A stretch of DNA of 64,000 nt. Origin: Melitaea cinxia. Its lineage: Eukaryota; Arthropoda; Insecta; Lepidoptera; Nymphalidae. Both the position numbers and the translations under genes were made by a program. Of this stretch, positions 11,101-20,889 are shown piece by piece. The first letter of the stretch is position 1, and each line of letters begins with the position of its first letter. The notes beneath the pieces were generated by a model, which saw only the letters and a program-made list of their open reading frames with translations, was not told the DNA's origin and did not search any database. The DNA lies in assembly GCF_905220565.1 (NCBI RefSeq), contig NC_059409.1, positions 14,998,549 through 15,062,548 of the forward strand, in the 5' to 3' direction.

Positions 11101-11240
11101 TTGCAAGACTTGCAAGACTCTTGCTGCAAGACCAAGACCAAGACCAAGACTGGGAGCGCAAGACCAAGACCAAGACCAAGACCAGGTGTATTGGCGCAAG
11201 ACCAAGACCAAGACTGGCTAAGTCTCGTCTTGTTCTTGCA
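11101..11240. repeat. Right subterminal repeat array of the hAT element
   Basis: Three blocks of GCAAGACCAAGACCAAGACC separated by short spacers, then the inverse CTTGTTCTTGC next to the TIR. The ORFs at 11040-11370 are artefacts of this array. Confidence 0.75.
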
Positions 11241-11262
11241 TTTGGGCAACACTAGTGCGAGT

Positions 11263-11918
11263 GCCCTCTTACACTTTTACAGTCCAAACGTTGGCCTTAT
11301 TTATTGTGCCCCATGCACTGAAGGCGCAAAATTGTACTTACCCATCGTACCAGTTTCAAGTTTTCTTTAAAAGCGGTTTTGAATTGTCATTTTTGTTAAT
11401 TAAAAACATAGTCGTTTTAGATAAATATAATTATTGCTAAAGTGAAACTAACATAAATTCGGAATATAGATTCTGCTGAGAAGAATCGGCAAGAAACTCA
11501 GCAGTTAAAAATAAACTAAACAATCAATTATAATTTTAGTTATGTCTTAAATGAAATACTGCACCACTAAACCGATACATTTATGTCATTAATACAATCT
11601 TTAACCGAACAATTATGCTTCAGCTATTAAAAACTAAATTTGTTTTCTGTTAGTTTATCAGAATAAAAAAGTAAAATAATTTCAACTCTTTTCCGATTAT
11701 TAATTATATATCATTAAACTAGAACGTCGAAAGAGAGTTTCTGAATACAGTCTTATCTTGGAGCTATGTTCATTATAGAAGACAATTAAAATATCTCTTC
11801 CAAGAATCGAGACAGTTCAGTAATCTTGTGAGTAATACTTAAGTAACTATTAATAAATAAATTAAATACGTCCTAAGAAATCATTAAGTATAATTATTAA
11901 TCATTGCGTCCATTCGTT
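11263..11918. other. Spacer with a reversed LINE 3' fragment
   Basis: About 11470-11510 matches, on the minus strand, the 3' end of the CR1/Jockey-like family seen at 52590-52650 (TTCTTGCCGATTCTTCTC). The rest is unrecognised. Confidence 0.4.
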
Positions 11919-12407
11919 ATTATTGGAGTTCTCAGGGAAGTGGACATAAGGTACCAATCAAAATACCAATTGTAAATTCATGCATTTTTGTCATTATTCT
12001 TTATATATTAATAATCATACATGCAGTTTTTCACATCACCATCATCATCATCACACCAGCCTTTCGCAGTCCACTACTGGACATAGGCTTCCACAAGTTC
12101 ACGCCAAAAATGGCTTGAAGTCATGTGTTTTGCCCATAGTCACCACGCTGGGCAGGCGGGTTGGTGACCGCAGGGCTGGCTTTGTCGCACCGACGACGCT
12201 GTTGCCCGTCTTCGGCCTGTGTATTTCAAAGCCAGCAGTTGGATGGTTATCCCGCCATCGGTCGGCTTTTTAAAAAGCATGTGCACATGTGAACTAATAA
12301 TTTTAGATGCCTGAAGAATATCTAATATAAGAATGAAATGTCGCATGAATTTACAATTGGTATTTTGATTGGCACCTTATGTCCACTTCCCTGAGAACTC
12401 CAATAAT
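11919..12407. mobile_element. Foldback element with 65-bp inverted arms
   Basis: Arms 11919-11983 and 12343-12407 are nearly perfect inverted repeats, starting ATTATTGGAGTTCTCAGGG; I see one mismatch. The interior is taken up largely by a SINE B copy. No transposase and no clear target duplication. Confidence 0.75.
12030..12273 (-). repeat. SINE family B nested in the foldback element
   Basis: Reversed (ATG)n tail at 12036-12053, then family B up to GGTCGGCTTTTTAA; the head is missing. Confidence 0.75.
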
Positions 12408-12597
12408 ATTAAGTATAATAATTTTATGATAGCATACTTAAAGATCTAGAAATCGATTTCGAAATAGAAAGTCTTTAATACTCATCCTCAATAGGAACAT
12501 GGTCTTTCTAGCAGTAAAATAGGTAAGTGACAACGTAAATCTTTTTACTTCTTAGTATTTTTGGCCATGTTGACGAAGCTGTTTCATTACAGTTTAG

Positions 12598-12895
12598 TTT
12601 TTTTCTTATACAACTAAGCTGGCGTACGGCTCACCTGATGGTAAGCGATTAGCGATAACCGTAGCTTATAGACGTCTGCAACACCAAAAGCATCACAAGC
12701 ACGTTTCTGGCCGTATCCCTAATTCCCTACAGGAACTCTGGCACCCTTCTTACCAGCAGGAACACAATACTGCTTGAAAGCAGTATTATTTAACTGTGAT
12801 CTTTTGTAAGGTCGAGGTACTACCCCAGTCGGGCTGCTATATATTCAGAGGAGGAAATTTTCTACCGTGCACCAACTACCTCAGCGATTAGAGCG
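12598..12895 (-). repeat. Family A repeat, near full length
   Basis: Reversed tail (TTTTTTTCTTATAC), then GGCTCACCTGATGGTAAGCG and the reversed head ending near CTACCTCAG. Confidence 0.75.
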
Positions 12896-13640
12896 AGCTT
12901 AGTGGATGTAGTCTTAGTCAAAAAATAGTACCTACTTCAAATCTAGATCCATCCCTTTTAAGGAAGAACAACAACATCCTCAAAGAAGGTTTACCATGAC
13001 CTTCTTCAGCAGTCGGATATGAGCGTAATTTTCTAGCGTAAACAGGTACAGTACGTCTCTTATCTTAATGGAAATGTTAATATTATACGTATTTTCAAAC
13101 TATGATATTCTCACATGGGCTGTCGCGTGATTTATAATTAATTATTTATTAATGTTACGAGCGAATCAGCAGGTTCTTGCGCAATGAGTTTAATTACTGA
13201 GCTACGAACATCAAATTAACATCAAATGAACAATCAATTTAAAAAAATTACTGTTTCGATTCTCTAGAATACTTAATATTATAGGTCTTCGCTTTGCTAT
13301 TACATGTTCTGATAATATTAAGTCAAAAAATTTTCAAATTTTTGACTTATCTACCTACCTTTTCCTTGACACCACAGAATTTGAACGATTAATTATTTAT
13401 GAATTATTCATCCCGTTTATTTAAGTAGACTATATCAATAAAATATGAAGCTAGCATATCAATAACTGTAAAGTTAGCCAATCTTACAAGCATCGAAACT
13501 TAATGTGGCTGAAACTTCGTGCGATGTAGACATCTAATAAGCACAGATAATCTTTCACTAAGGGCCTATTTCACCGATTGCTGGTATTATTTATTTTAAA
13601 GATAAGTCACTGATAGGTTTCGTAAGCTGGAGATAATAAG
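12896..13640. other. AT-rich spacer, nothing recognised
   Basis: No ORF of note and no match to other families in the window. Confidence 0.4.
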
Positions 13641-14312
13641 TGTGTTTGCTTGCAAACTAAATAACCGCCTTCAATTACGCACGCTTCAGCCAGTAATATC
13701 CCACTACTGGGCATAGGTCTCTTTCCCCATGTAGGGGAAAGATCAGAGCTTAATCCACCACGCTGCTCCAATGCGGGTTGGCGGATATATTCCCTACTAT
13801 GAGTAACGATCGCTATCAGGTGTACATGATAACAACCGGGACCGACGGCTTAACGTACTCTCCGAGGCAGGATGGGGAGACCCACAAGGGCTGCACAAAC
13901 ACCCAGACCACGGCAAGCACCTGTATGGCCAGTACAAATGTTCGTCACGTGCGGGGATCGAACCCGCAACCGCCAGCGCAACAGGTACAATCCATGTCAA
14001 TGTCATGTCAATTACATCGACAAGTAATACTTACAACGTAAGTAGACGAACAAAATTAACAAACGCACCAGTCGTCACTACGATTTTCGAGGGTTTCCTC
14101 CGATTTCCCTGGAATCCATCATCAGAACCTGGTTCCCTTATCATGATACCACACCTGGGATATCTCCTTTATAACAAAGGTTATCAAAATCGGTTCATAA
14201 ACGACGGAGTTATCGCCGAACATACATAAAAATATGTCTATATATATATTGACATAATGCTCAATTATATATATAATTGAGCAACCTCCTTTTTTGAAAT
14301 CGGTTAAAAACA
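13641..14312 (+). mobile_element. Family D TIR element, split by a SINE
   Basis: Begins GTGTTTGCTTGCAAAC and CCGCCTTCAATTAC, resumes at 14008 with ATTACATCGACAAGTAATAC, and ends at TTTTTTGAAATCGGTTAAAA. In better copies the ends carry the inverted repeat AACCGACTTC/GAAGTCGGTT. Contains a perfect 26-bp palindrome at 14258-14283. Confidence 0.65.
13679..14007 (-). repeat. tRNA-headed SINE, family C, full length with target duplication
   Basis: On the minus strand the head contains a box-B-like GGTTCGATCCCC, followed by the family C body (GTGGGTCTCCCC, ACCTGATAGCG, GGAGCAGCGTGGTGGATTA) and the tail CCCAGTAGTGGGATATTAC. Flanked by TCAATTAC at 13671-13678 and 14008-14015, showing insertion into the family D element. 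Confidence 0.85.
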
Positions 14313-15469
14313 ACCCTTAGAGAATTCATCTCTTTTGAAATATCTTAACAAAAGCTGAAGTCTGATTGTATAAAAAAAACCGTATCGTCTATTTTTTTGT
14401 TGGGTATAGGTACGTTGTTGGAATACGTTGTCCACGCTTTACTTGCAACTCTCGATACAGCCTCTAATGCTGCAATTTTCTGCTTCGTTTATGATTAAAT
14501 CTCGTAATACAAACGGTCAATTGTCCACACGCATCTGCTGTTCTTCTACATGTATTCAGCGTACCTACATTTAAAAGCAAAGTAAAGTTTTCTTTTACAC
14601 GATGATGTCGCAATTAGTTTTTATAAGACAATAAAATATGTTAAAATGTATTCACCAAACATTTACTTGTTTATCACTACATAGTATAAAACAAAGTCGC
14701 TTCCCACTCTCTGTATGCTTACATCTTTAAAATTACTTTTTCTACAAGAAAATACAAGACCATTTTGTCGTGGTTTTTTTTTTCAGTTTGAAAGCAAACA
14801 AAATTATTTTAATTCATAAATTTTAGTTCAAATTCAAGTTACCACTCACTCGATATGAAACTACTTTGTTACTCTTTCTAGAAATCATTATTTATGTAAA
14901 TATTAGTCTACATAATTTTATTTATTATTTATGTAATGTTAGTCACTTCCACTAGTCACTCGTTTTTTTATACCTAGTAATATTTTTATAATGTTGAATT
15001 ACAAGCATTTTATCACAACCCCAGTCTGCGGGGTCAAGAATACGTAAAAAAGTCTTGTTTCAACATATTATTTTACTTACTATCATTTCCCGAGAGAAAT
15101 GTACTTGTAATGTACATTACCTAACATTCTCTTTATAATCTTTAGCATAAATACTACTTGGCTATTTGTAAAATTCCATTTAGTGATGTGAAATTAATAA
15201 AAATATTTCACGTTTACGAAATACTTAAAATAAAATCAATGTTGACCCGGGGACAAAGAACATATTTACCGACAAAACACCACACCAACAGCGTCATATG
15301 AAAGCACTAAAAGAAGAATTAAAACTTCGTACTGCAAAAGGTTAGATAAATTTAAACATTTTTTAAAGGAATCGTTAAAGCTGTAATAAGTTACCTCATA
15401 GGGTCTCCCCGAGGAATTATGCATTTGGGTAACCAGATTTCTCAATGGGTGTAGCATTAAGGTTTTTTT
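14313..15469. other. AT-rich spacer, nothing recognised
   Basis: Long stretch without credible coding sequence or a family that I can assign. Confidence 0.4.
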
Positions 15470-15740
15470 CAACAGCGTGTGATTGGCAACTATGTCCTGG
15501 AGTACTCAAGGCTCAGTGCTCTTACTTACAATGTTTATCCTGCATGTTAACGATATGTTGCAAACCAGAAATATTTATTGCTTTCTGATGACAGTACAGG
15601 GTATGTCCTTTACACTGGCCGGGCTAATATATCTCCGATAGAAATGAGGGATAAATTACAATTTATGTCTGAAATTGAAATAAGATCTTTGAATGGTGCA
15701 GGTGCAGTCAAGATTCAATTTAAACCCTTGTAAATACCAG
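15470..15740 (+). pseudogene. LINE reverse transcriptase fragment (CR1/Jockey type)
   Basis: Across two frames one can read the palm region (QGSVL...LHVNDML) and a DDSTG catalytic segment, with a one-base frameshift just before the two Asp codons. The continuation resembles the RT downstream of motif C. Dead relic. Confidence 0.6.
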
Positions 15741-15882
15741 TTTGCGCGTTTTCATACCCTAAGGAGACCCCCTATTTATGTCATTGTAGTGCTAAGTTTT
15801 TAGAAATTTATTGAACATTAATTAATTTTTTTTTTTTTTTTTTAATTTATGTATAAGCCATTGTTACCTACCAAATGAACTA

Positions 15883-17022
15883 ATGTATACTGTTGTTGTG
15901 CCTATAATAAAAAATAGAACGGGGGATGCCTCCGACTTGTCCAACTACAGGCCTATATCTCTGGCTACGGTTATAGCCAAGGTGCTGGATGGTTTGCTTG
16001 ACAGAAGACTGGCCGAAAATATTAAAATCCACGATTTACAGTTTGGTTTTAAGCCTGGCTTGTCCACAGAGAGTGCCGTTTTCTGTCTTAAGCAAACTGT
16101 GCAGTACTACACGGCTCGAAAAACCCCAGTCTTTGCTTGCTTTTTGGACTTGTCGAAGGCATTCGATTTAGTATCGTACAATTTGCTGTGGAGAAAACTA
16201 CGGTGTGAAAGCAGTCTACCTCTTGATGTCAGTGTCAGTGCGAGTTCATGGTTTTTCGGGCGACGGGCGCGAGGAGACAACGGAGAGTAACTTGTGTTAC
16301 TCTAGGGGGCTCTCAGCTGAAAAGAGTTGACCGATTCAAATATCTGGGTCACTGGGTCACTGAGAGCTTGTCAGACACGGTGGATATTGAAAGAGAGCGT
16401 AGGGCGCTGTCTGTTCGCTGTAACATGTTGATTCACAGATTTGCGCGCTGTAGTAAACAAGTCAAAATAACACTTTTCAAAGCCTACTGTCAATCGTTCT
16501 ACACGTGCGGTCTGTGGGTCGATTTCACGCAGCGAGCATACAGTGCACTCCGTGTCCAGTACAACAATGCGTTCAGGATGTTGTTTGGTTTGCCGCGCTT
16601 CTGTAGCGCGTCGTCTATGTTCGCCGAGGCGCGCACCGACTGCTTCCACGCGATCATTAGAAAGCGGTGCGCGTCGTTGTGGGCGCGAGTACGCGGAGCA
16701 TCGAACACCATCCTGAACGTCTTGGCCGACCGATGGGACTCCCCACTATTTTGTCGCTGGGTACAGCTTCATGCTCCTTCTGCTAACTATAATCTTTAGC
16801 ACAGGGGTCCCATAGGAAGAAATTATTATATTACATTTATAAGTTTTACTAACTTAGTTGTAAGTTTAGTTTTAAGTTTTGTGTACCTAACACGTAGATT
16901 ATTATTAAAATGTATTTAGTTTATACTTTGTAATTGTACTAACACTAGATTATAAGAAAAATTATTACTAACACTATATGGGCTAGTCCCGAAATAAATA
17001 TATTATTATTATTATTATTATT
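15883..17022 (+). pseudogene. Internally deleted LINE reverse transcriptase with 3' end
   Basis: An N-terminal RT part (15883 to about 16200) has NYRPISL, QFGFKPGLST and FLDLSKAFD. It joins, with a frame change, a C-terminal RT part (about 16290-16799; RFKYLGHWVTE, CGLWVDFTQRAYS). The catalytic DD region is missing. A 220-bp 3' UTR ends in (TTA)n at about 17002-17022, a CR1-like tail. The upstream T-run (about 15826-15843) may mark an older insertion. Confidence 0.75.
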
Positions 17023-17044
17023 AATAAAACTATTGGGATACTTG

Positions 17045-17200
17045 GGGTCTACCCCAACGAACGAGGTATATTTCCGGGTCAGAGCAGGCACAATACATTT
17101 CATTTGAAAACCATATAATATGTCCAGCAATTTTTTGGCTCACAAACTATTTGGCACCCCTTTGCGAGTAGCGTCCGAGGCATGATGCCCCCTTGTCCCC
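17045..17200 (+). repeat. Dispersed repeat F, copy 1
   Basis: GAAAACCATA-AATA-GTCCAGCAATTTTTTG, a CATTTGGC-like GGCACCCCT and GGCATG-TGCCCCC are shared with 36765-36935. Confidence 0.5.
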
Positions 17201-17945
17201 CTTCACTAAGCACTATCAGAGAGGCCAAAGCTAAAGTGGTTGCAAATCTAGGGATTTTGAAAAGAGTGGGAAGGTCTCTCAATCGCAACATAGGCTTCTG
17301 TTTTGCAAAGGTAAGGTCAGTACCCTTATGGGGTACTATTAGCACCTTTAGGCAGGTCCTCCCCAATACTAAATCCAATCATTTGGCTTTAGTGCAAGGT
17401 GGTTCGCATTGTAGACGGCCCCTAAGTTACGGTTGGCTTAGAGCATTTCAGGGTGAGAAGAGACGTTGGCTCTATGTATTATTTTAGCATAAGTAAAATA
17501 AGGTGTATTTTCGAGAACTTAAAAGATAAATCATACTGTATTGTACCTATGTCTAGCTTTGTTTTTCTACTTGCAATGTTTTTAGGATGTGTCGATGGTG
17601 TGTTTGTTAAATAAATAAATAAACTTCTATTTGGAACCGCCGTCAAGTTTTTACCATCGCACCCTTCGCCACAGGACTATGTATCAACACCTATTGGATA
17701 CCAGATTTGTATCGCGGTTTTTTCGCGCGTATGTACAAACGGTGAAATTATTGTAAATTTCCTTATGGGCCGACGACACAACAAACTTTGTAGATATTCA
17801 TGAGCGTCAGTAAATATTCAACATCAGATAGAACGGACCATTTGCCCTCCTCATTGTAAAAAAAAATGGGTCATTCAGCCTATCTTGTTTTAACCACACT
17901 ATAACGAGAGACTTATTGTCAGTGATACTACAGTTTTATTAGGGA
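17201..17945. other. Unassigned spacer with one unrecognised ORF
   Basis: An ORF at 17182-17487 (101 aa, plus strand) shows no motif that I know and overlaps the repeat; I do not call it a gene. An AATAAATAAATAAAC run near 17610 could be an old retroposon tail. Confidence 0.35.
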
Positions 17946-18516
17946 CTAGCTGCTGCCCGCGACGGCGTCTGCGTGAACGCTATACAGCACCAAAAATACC
18001 TACGTACGTACCCGATTCTACTTTACATTTCATATCTACAGAAAAATCTCATAGATGGCGCTGCTTTAAAATTGTCTTGTCTACTTATATTCATTTAATT
18101 ATGTTTATCGGCTAAGTTACTTATATTACGTGATTTTTATAGTGTGAAGCTAGCGTATATAGCATGGTTATTAACATAATAACAACAACATTCAAATATG
18201 CGTCGTTAGATTACACGTTGTTACAGAATGCGTTGAGGAAATAAAGGTTCACTGCTCGTTCCCCGTAGGTGATAGCGGGATAATTTGTAGCCTATATGTT
18301 AACCCGACGTCTTAATAATATTCGTGCCAAATTTAAAGTATATCCATGCAGTACTTTTTGAGTTTATCCCGGACATACATACAGACAAACAGACAAAAAT
18401 TCTAAAAACTATATTTTTGGCTTCGGTATCGACTGTAGATCACACCCCAAGTATTCTTTTAAAAAAATATTCAATGTACAGTTTTGACTTTCCTACCATT
18501 TTATTATATGTATAGA
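17946..18516 (-). mobile_element. Non-autonomous Helitron, 571 bp
   Basis: CTAG and reversed hairpin (CTGCTGCCCGCGACGGCGTC) at the left, reversed TCTATACATATAATAAAATG start at the right. The interior shares TGCAGTACTTTTTGAGTTTA with the copy at 52028-52384. Confidence 0.7.
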
Positions 18517-18587
18517 TAAATTTGGATTCGAAACTCGAAACAGTGGAAGTCCAATTCCATTCGCAGTTAGAAAAGTTTGACACTTCA

Positions 18588-18870
18588 ACTGAGGTAGGGC
18601 ACAGCAGGAATTTCCTGCTCAAAATATGGAGCAGCCCGACTGAGGTAGTACCTCGACCTTACAGAAGATCACAGCTAAATAATACTGTTTTCAAGCAGTA
18701 TTGTGTTTCTGTTGGTGAGTAAGGTGACCAGAGCTCCTGGGGGGATTGGGGATTGGGTGGGCAACGCGCTTGCGATGCTTCTGGTGTTGCAGGCGTTATA
18801 AGCTACGGTAATCGCTTACCATCAAGTGAGCCGTACGCTTGTTTGCCGACATAGTGACATAAAAAAAAAA
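18588..18870 (+). repeat. Family A repeat, full length
   Basis: Head GGTAGGGCACAGCAGGAATT, end GTGACATAAAAAAAAAA. Confidence 0.8.
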
Positions 18871-19482
18871 ACTTGGTTCGACATTTACAATTCGAATGTG
18901 ATTAATCCAACATTACATCACTAGTTCGAAGCATAATGAAGCCAGGAAAATTCGAAAAAAGAACCGTGAATATATAATTTATTTATTTGATGTAATTAAA
19001 CACCTACGTTAAATTAGTTTATCAGTTTAATTTTTTCCTTCACTATTCGAACCCGTATCCCTCAATTTCTTTATTAAAATTATTATGTAATAGGCGACAG
19101 TAATGTGATAATGTGATAAGCGAGACCAATAGAACACTTCCGAGAAAATTCTCTGAAGAATTCGCTTTTAAGTTTTCACAACGTCGCAGAATCAAGGGTG
19201 TTATATACTGATCCGATTATTATTTTATTTAGAAAACAAACAATACAATAATACTACAGATTAAAAAACTTATACAGCTAATACACAAACCAATAAACTT
19301 TCCAATAGTAAAAAAAATCATAAATGAGTTAAAAAGCACACTAGTAGTTTCGAGTAGGTATGATAGGTATTGTAACTTTCAGTATGTTGCACGCTCTGTA
19401 CGATAAAAAAAATTTTTAAAATGTGTTAAAATTGGTAAACACCTGTTCTAAGTAAGGTGGACCATATTTCTATACATAATTG
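18871..19482. other. Spacer with a reversed LINE 3' end (family G)
   Basis: About 19205-19350 matches 41640-41810 (AAACAAACAATACAATAATA, CCAATAAACTTTCCAATAGT). Otherwise unrecognised. Confidence 0.45.
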
Positions 19483-19945
19483 TGTTTGCTGGCAAACGAA
19501 AAAAAACCCGACTTCAATTACATCGACAAGTAATACAACGTAGGTATGTAGACGAAAAAAGAGTCAAGTTAATACGCGTTATCAAATATTACTAAAAAAG
19601 TTGTAATCAGATCTCGATGAAATTTAAATGTGACCACACGATAAACATCAGCTTTCGATTAAATTAAAAGTCATCAAAATCGGTACACCTACTAAAAAAA
19701 TACGCGGTATAATACAACGTAAGTCAACGAAAAAATAGTCAAGTAAAAACGTATTATATATAACTCGAAAAGTGGTTGTTATATCTCAAATAAATTTGAC
19801 TGGGAATAACACCCACTACCATTCGATTCAAATTTTTTTATCGAAATCGGTCCACCCAGTCAAAAGTTCTGAAGTAAAATAGATTAAAAAAATACAATCG
19901 AATTGAGAACCTATCCCTTTTTCGGAAGTCGGTTAAGAAACGCCT
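19483..19945 (+). mobile_element. Family D TIR element
   Basis: Starts TGTTTGCTGGCAAACG with CCCGACTTCAATTACATCGA and ends CGGAAGTCGGTTAAGAAA; inverted ends CCGACTTC/GAAGTCGG. Two internal AACGTA-GTCGACGAAAAA modules. No coding capacity. Confidence 0.75.
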
Positions 19946-20157
19946 TTGGCTTTTGCAACGCATTTTTCACCTACTATAAATGCATACATTTTTGATCGGA
20001 GTCTTACAAATTCCTCGAAAATAGCGTTACTTTCATTTTTAAAATATCCTAACATTTTTTTGTTTATTTTAAGGAAACCAAATAAATTATCTGAGGATAA
20101 ACAGATGTATCGAACCTAGCCATAAAATCAGGTTTAAGATCTTCATATAAATTATCT

Positions 20158-20382
20158 ATCGTAAGGCTACGGCAGTAAAGAATATAGCAACCCCCTCTCT
20201 TCCCGTGGGTGTCGTAAGAGGCGACTAAGGGATAAAGTTCCACTACCACCTTGGACTTAAACAGCCGACCAGCGTGGTGACTATGGGCAAAACACATAGA
20301 GTCCACGCCATTTTTGGCGTTAACTTGTGGAGGCCTATGTCCAGCAGTGGACTGTAATAGGCTGAAATGATGATGATGATGA
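20158..20382 (+). repeat. SINE family B with internal deletion
   Basis: Head GGCTACGGCAGTAAAGAATA to the tail GCTGAAATGATGATGATGAT; about 100 bp of the middle are missing. Confidence 0.8.
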
Positions 20383-20394
20383 CAAATATAAATA

Positions 20395-20475
20395 TCCATC
20401 CCGAGTGGGAATCGAACCCTCAAACCGTTGGTATTTCAGGCGACTACTTGTATCACTACACCAGAGAGGTTTTTA
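20395..20475 (-). repeat. tRNA-like SINE head fragment
   Basis: On the minus strand box-A-like TGTAGTGATACAAGTAG and box-B-like GGGTTCGATTCCC are spaced as in a tRNA. It matches the head at 42165-42240 and is not an intact tRNA. Confidence 0.6.
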
Positions 20476-20584
20476 ATGGCGAATTTTCAAGGGGAGGGAA
20501 ACGTTTATCTGATACAACAGGTATACAGGTAACGATACGCTTCCATTGTCGACACGCTTAACGTCCCTTTACCGCCAACGACAA

Positions 20585-20850
20585 ATATAAAAAAACACGT
20601 GTGCTTTAGACCACACAACTGAAGTAAAACTTCTGTACAATAGTCCTGCACTGTCTCTTAGATATATATACGAAACGTAACTGGCTATGAGAGAAAGAGA
20701 GAAAGAAAATATGTGCTCGCACCTCTCTCTCTTGCTCCGTTTGTCTCGCCTGATCACACTTTTCGTAAAACTCTCGTCACGCATTCACCACCATACTCCA
20801 CAAGTCAAGCGTGCGTAAAGAACTTCAATAAATTAATACATTGAAAATAA
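20585..20850. repeat. Dispersed repeat H, copy 1
   Basis: GTGTGCTTTAGACCACACAA, ACGAAACGTAAC and GATCACACTTTTCGTAA are shared with 21805-21955 and 27255-27460. Confidence 0.6.
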
Positions 20851-20889
20851 AACTCAATTATATTAAAAATAAAATTTATTATAAAAAAA

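Larger units (their letters stand above)
8885..11254. mobile_element. Internally deleted hAT transposon
   Basis: Terminal inverted repeats TAGTGTTGCCCAAA and TTTGGGCAACACTA are flanked by an exact 8-bp duplication GTGCGAGT (8877-8884 and 11255-11262), diagnostic of hAT. Both ends carry arrays of the motif CAAGACCAAGAC. Inside is a broken transposase (10421-10676) and a nested Helitron (9947-10084). Length 2370 bp. It cannot encode a functional transposase. Confidence 0.9.

Noticed and set aside
8905..11240. Regular CAAGAC repeats resembling a CRISPR or satellite array
   Set aside because: No unique spacers, irregular spacing and a eukaryotic setting; the 8-bp duplication and TIRs show that they are hAT subterminal repeats.
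17182..17487. 101-aa ORF as a gene
   Set aside because: No motif, no splice or promoter context, and it begins in a dispersed repeat.
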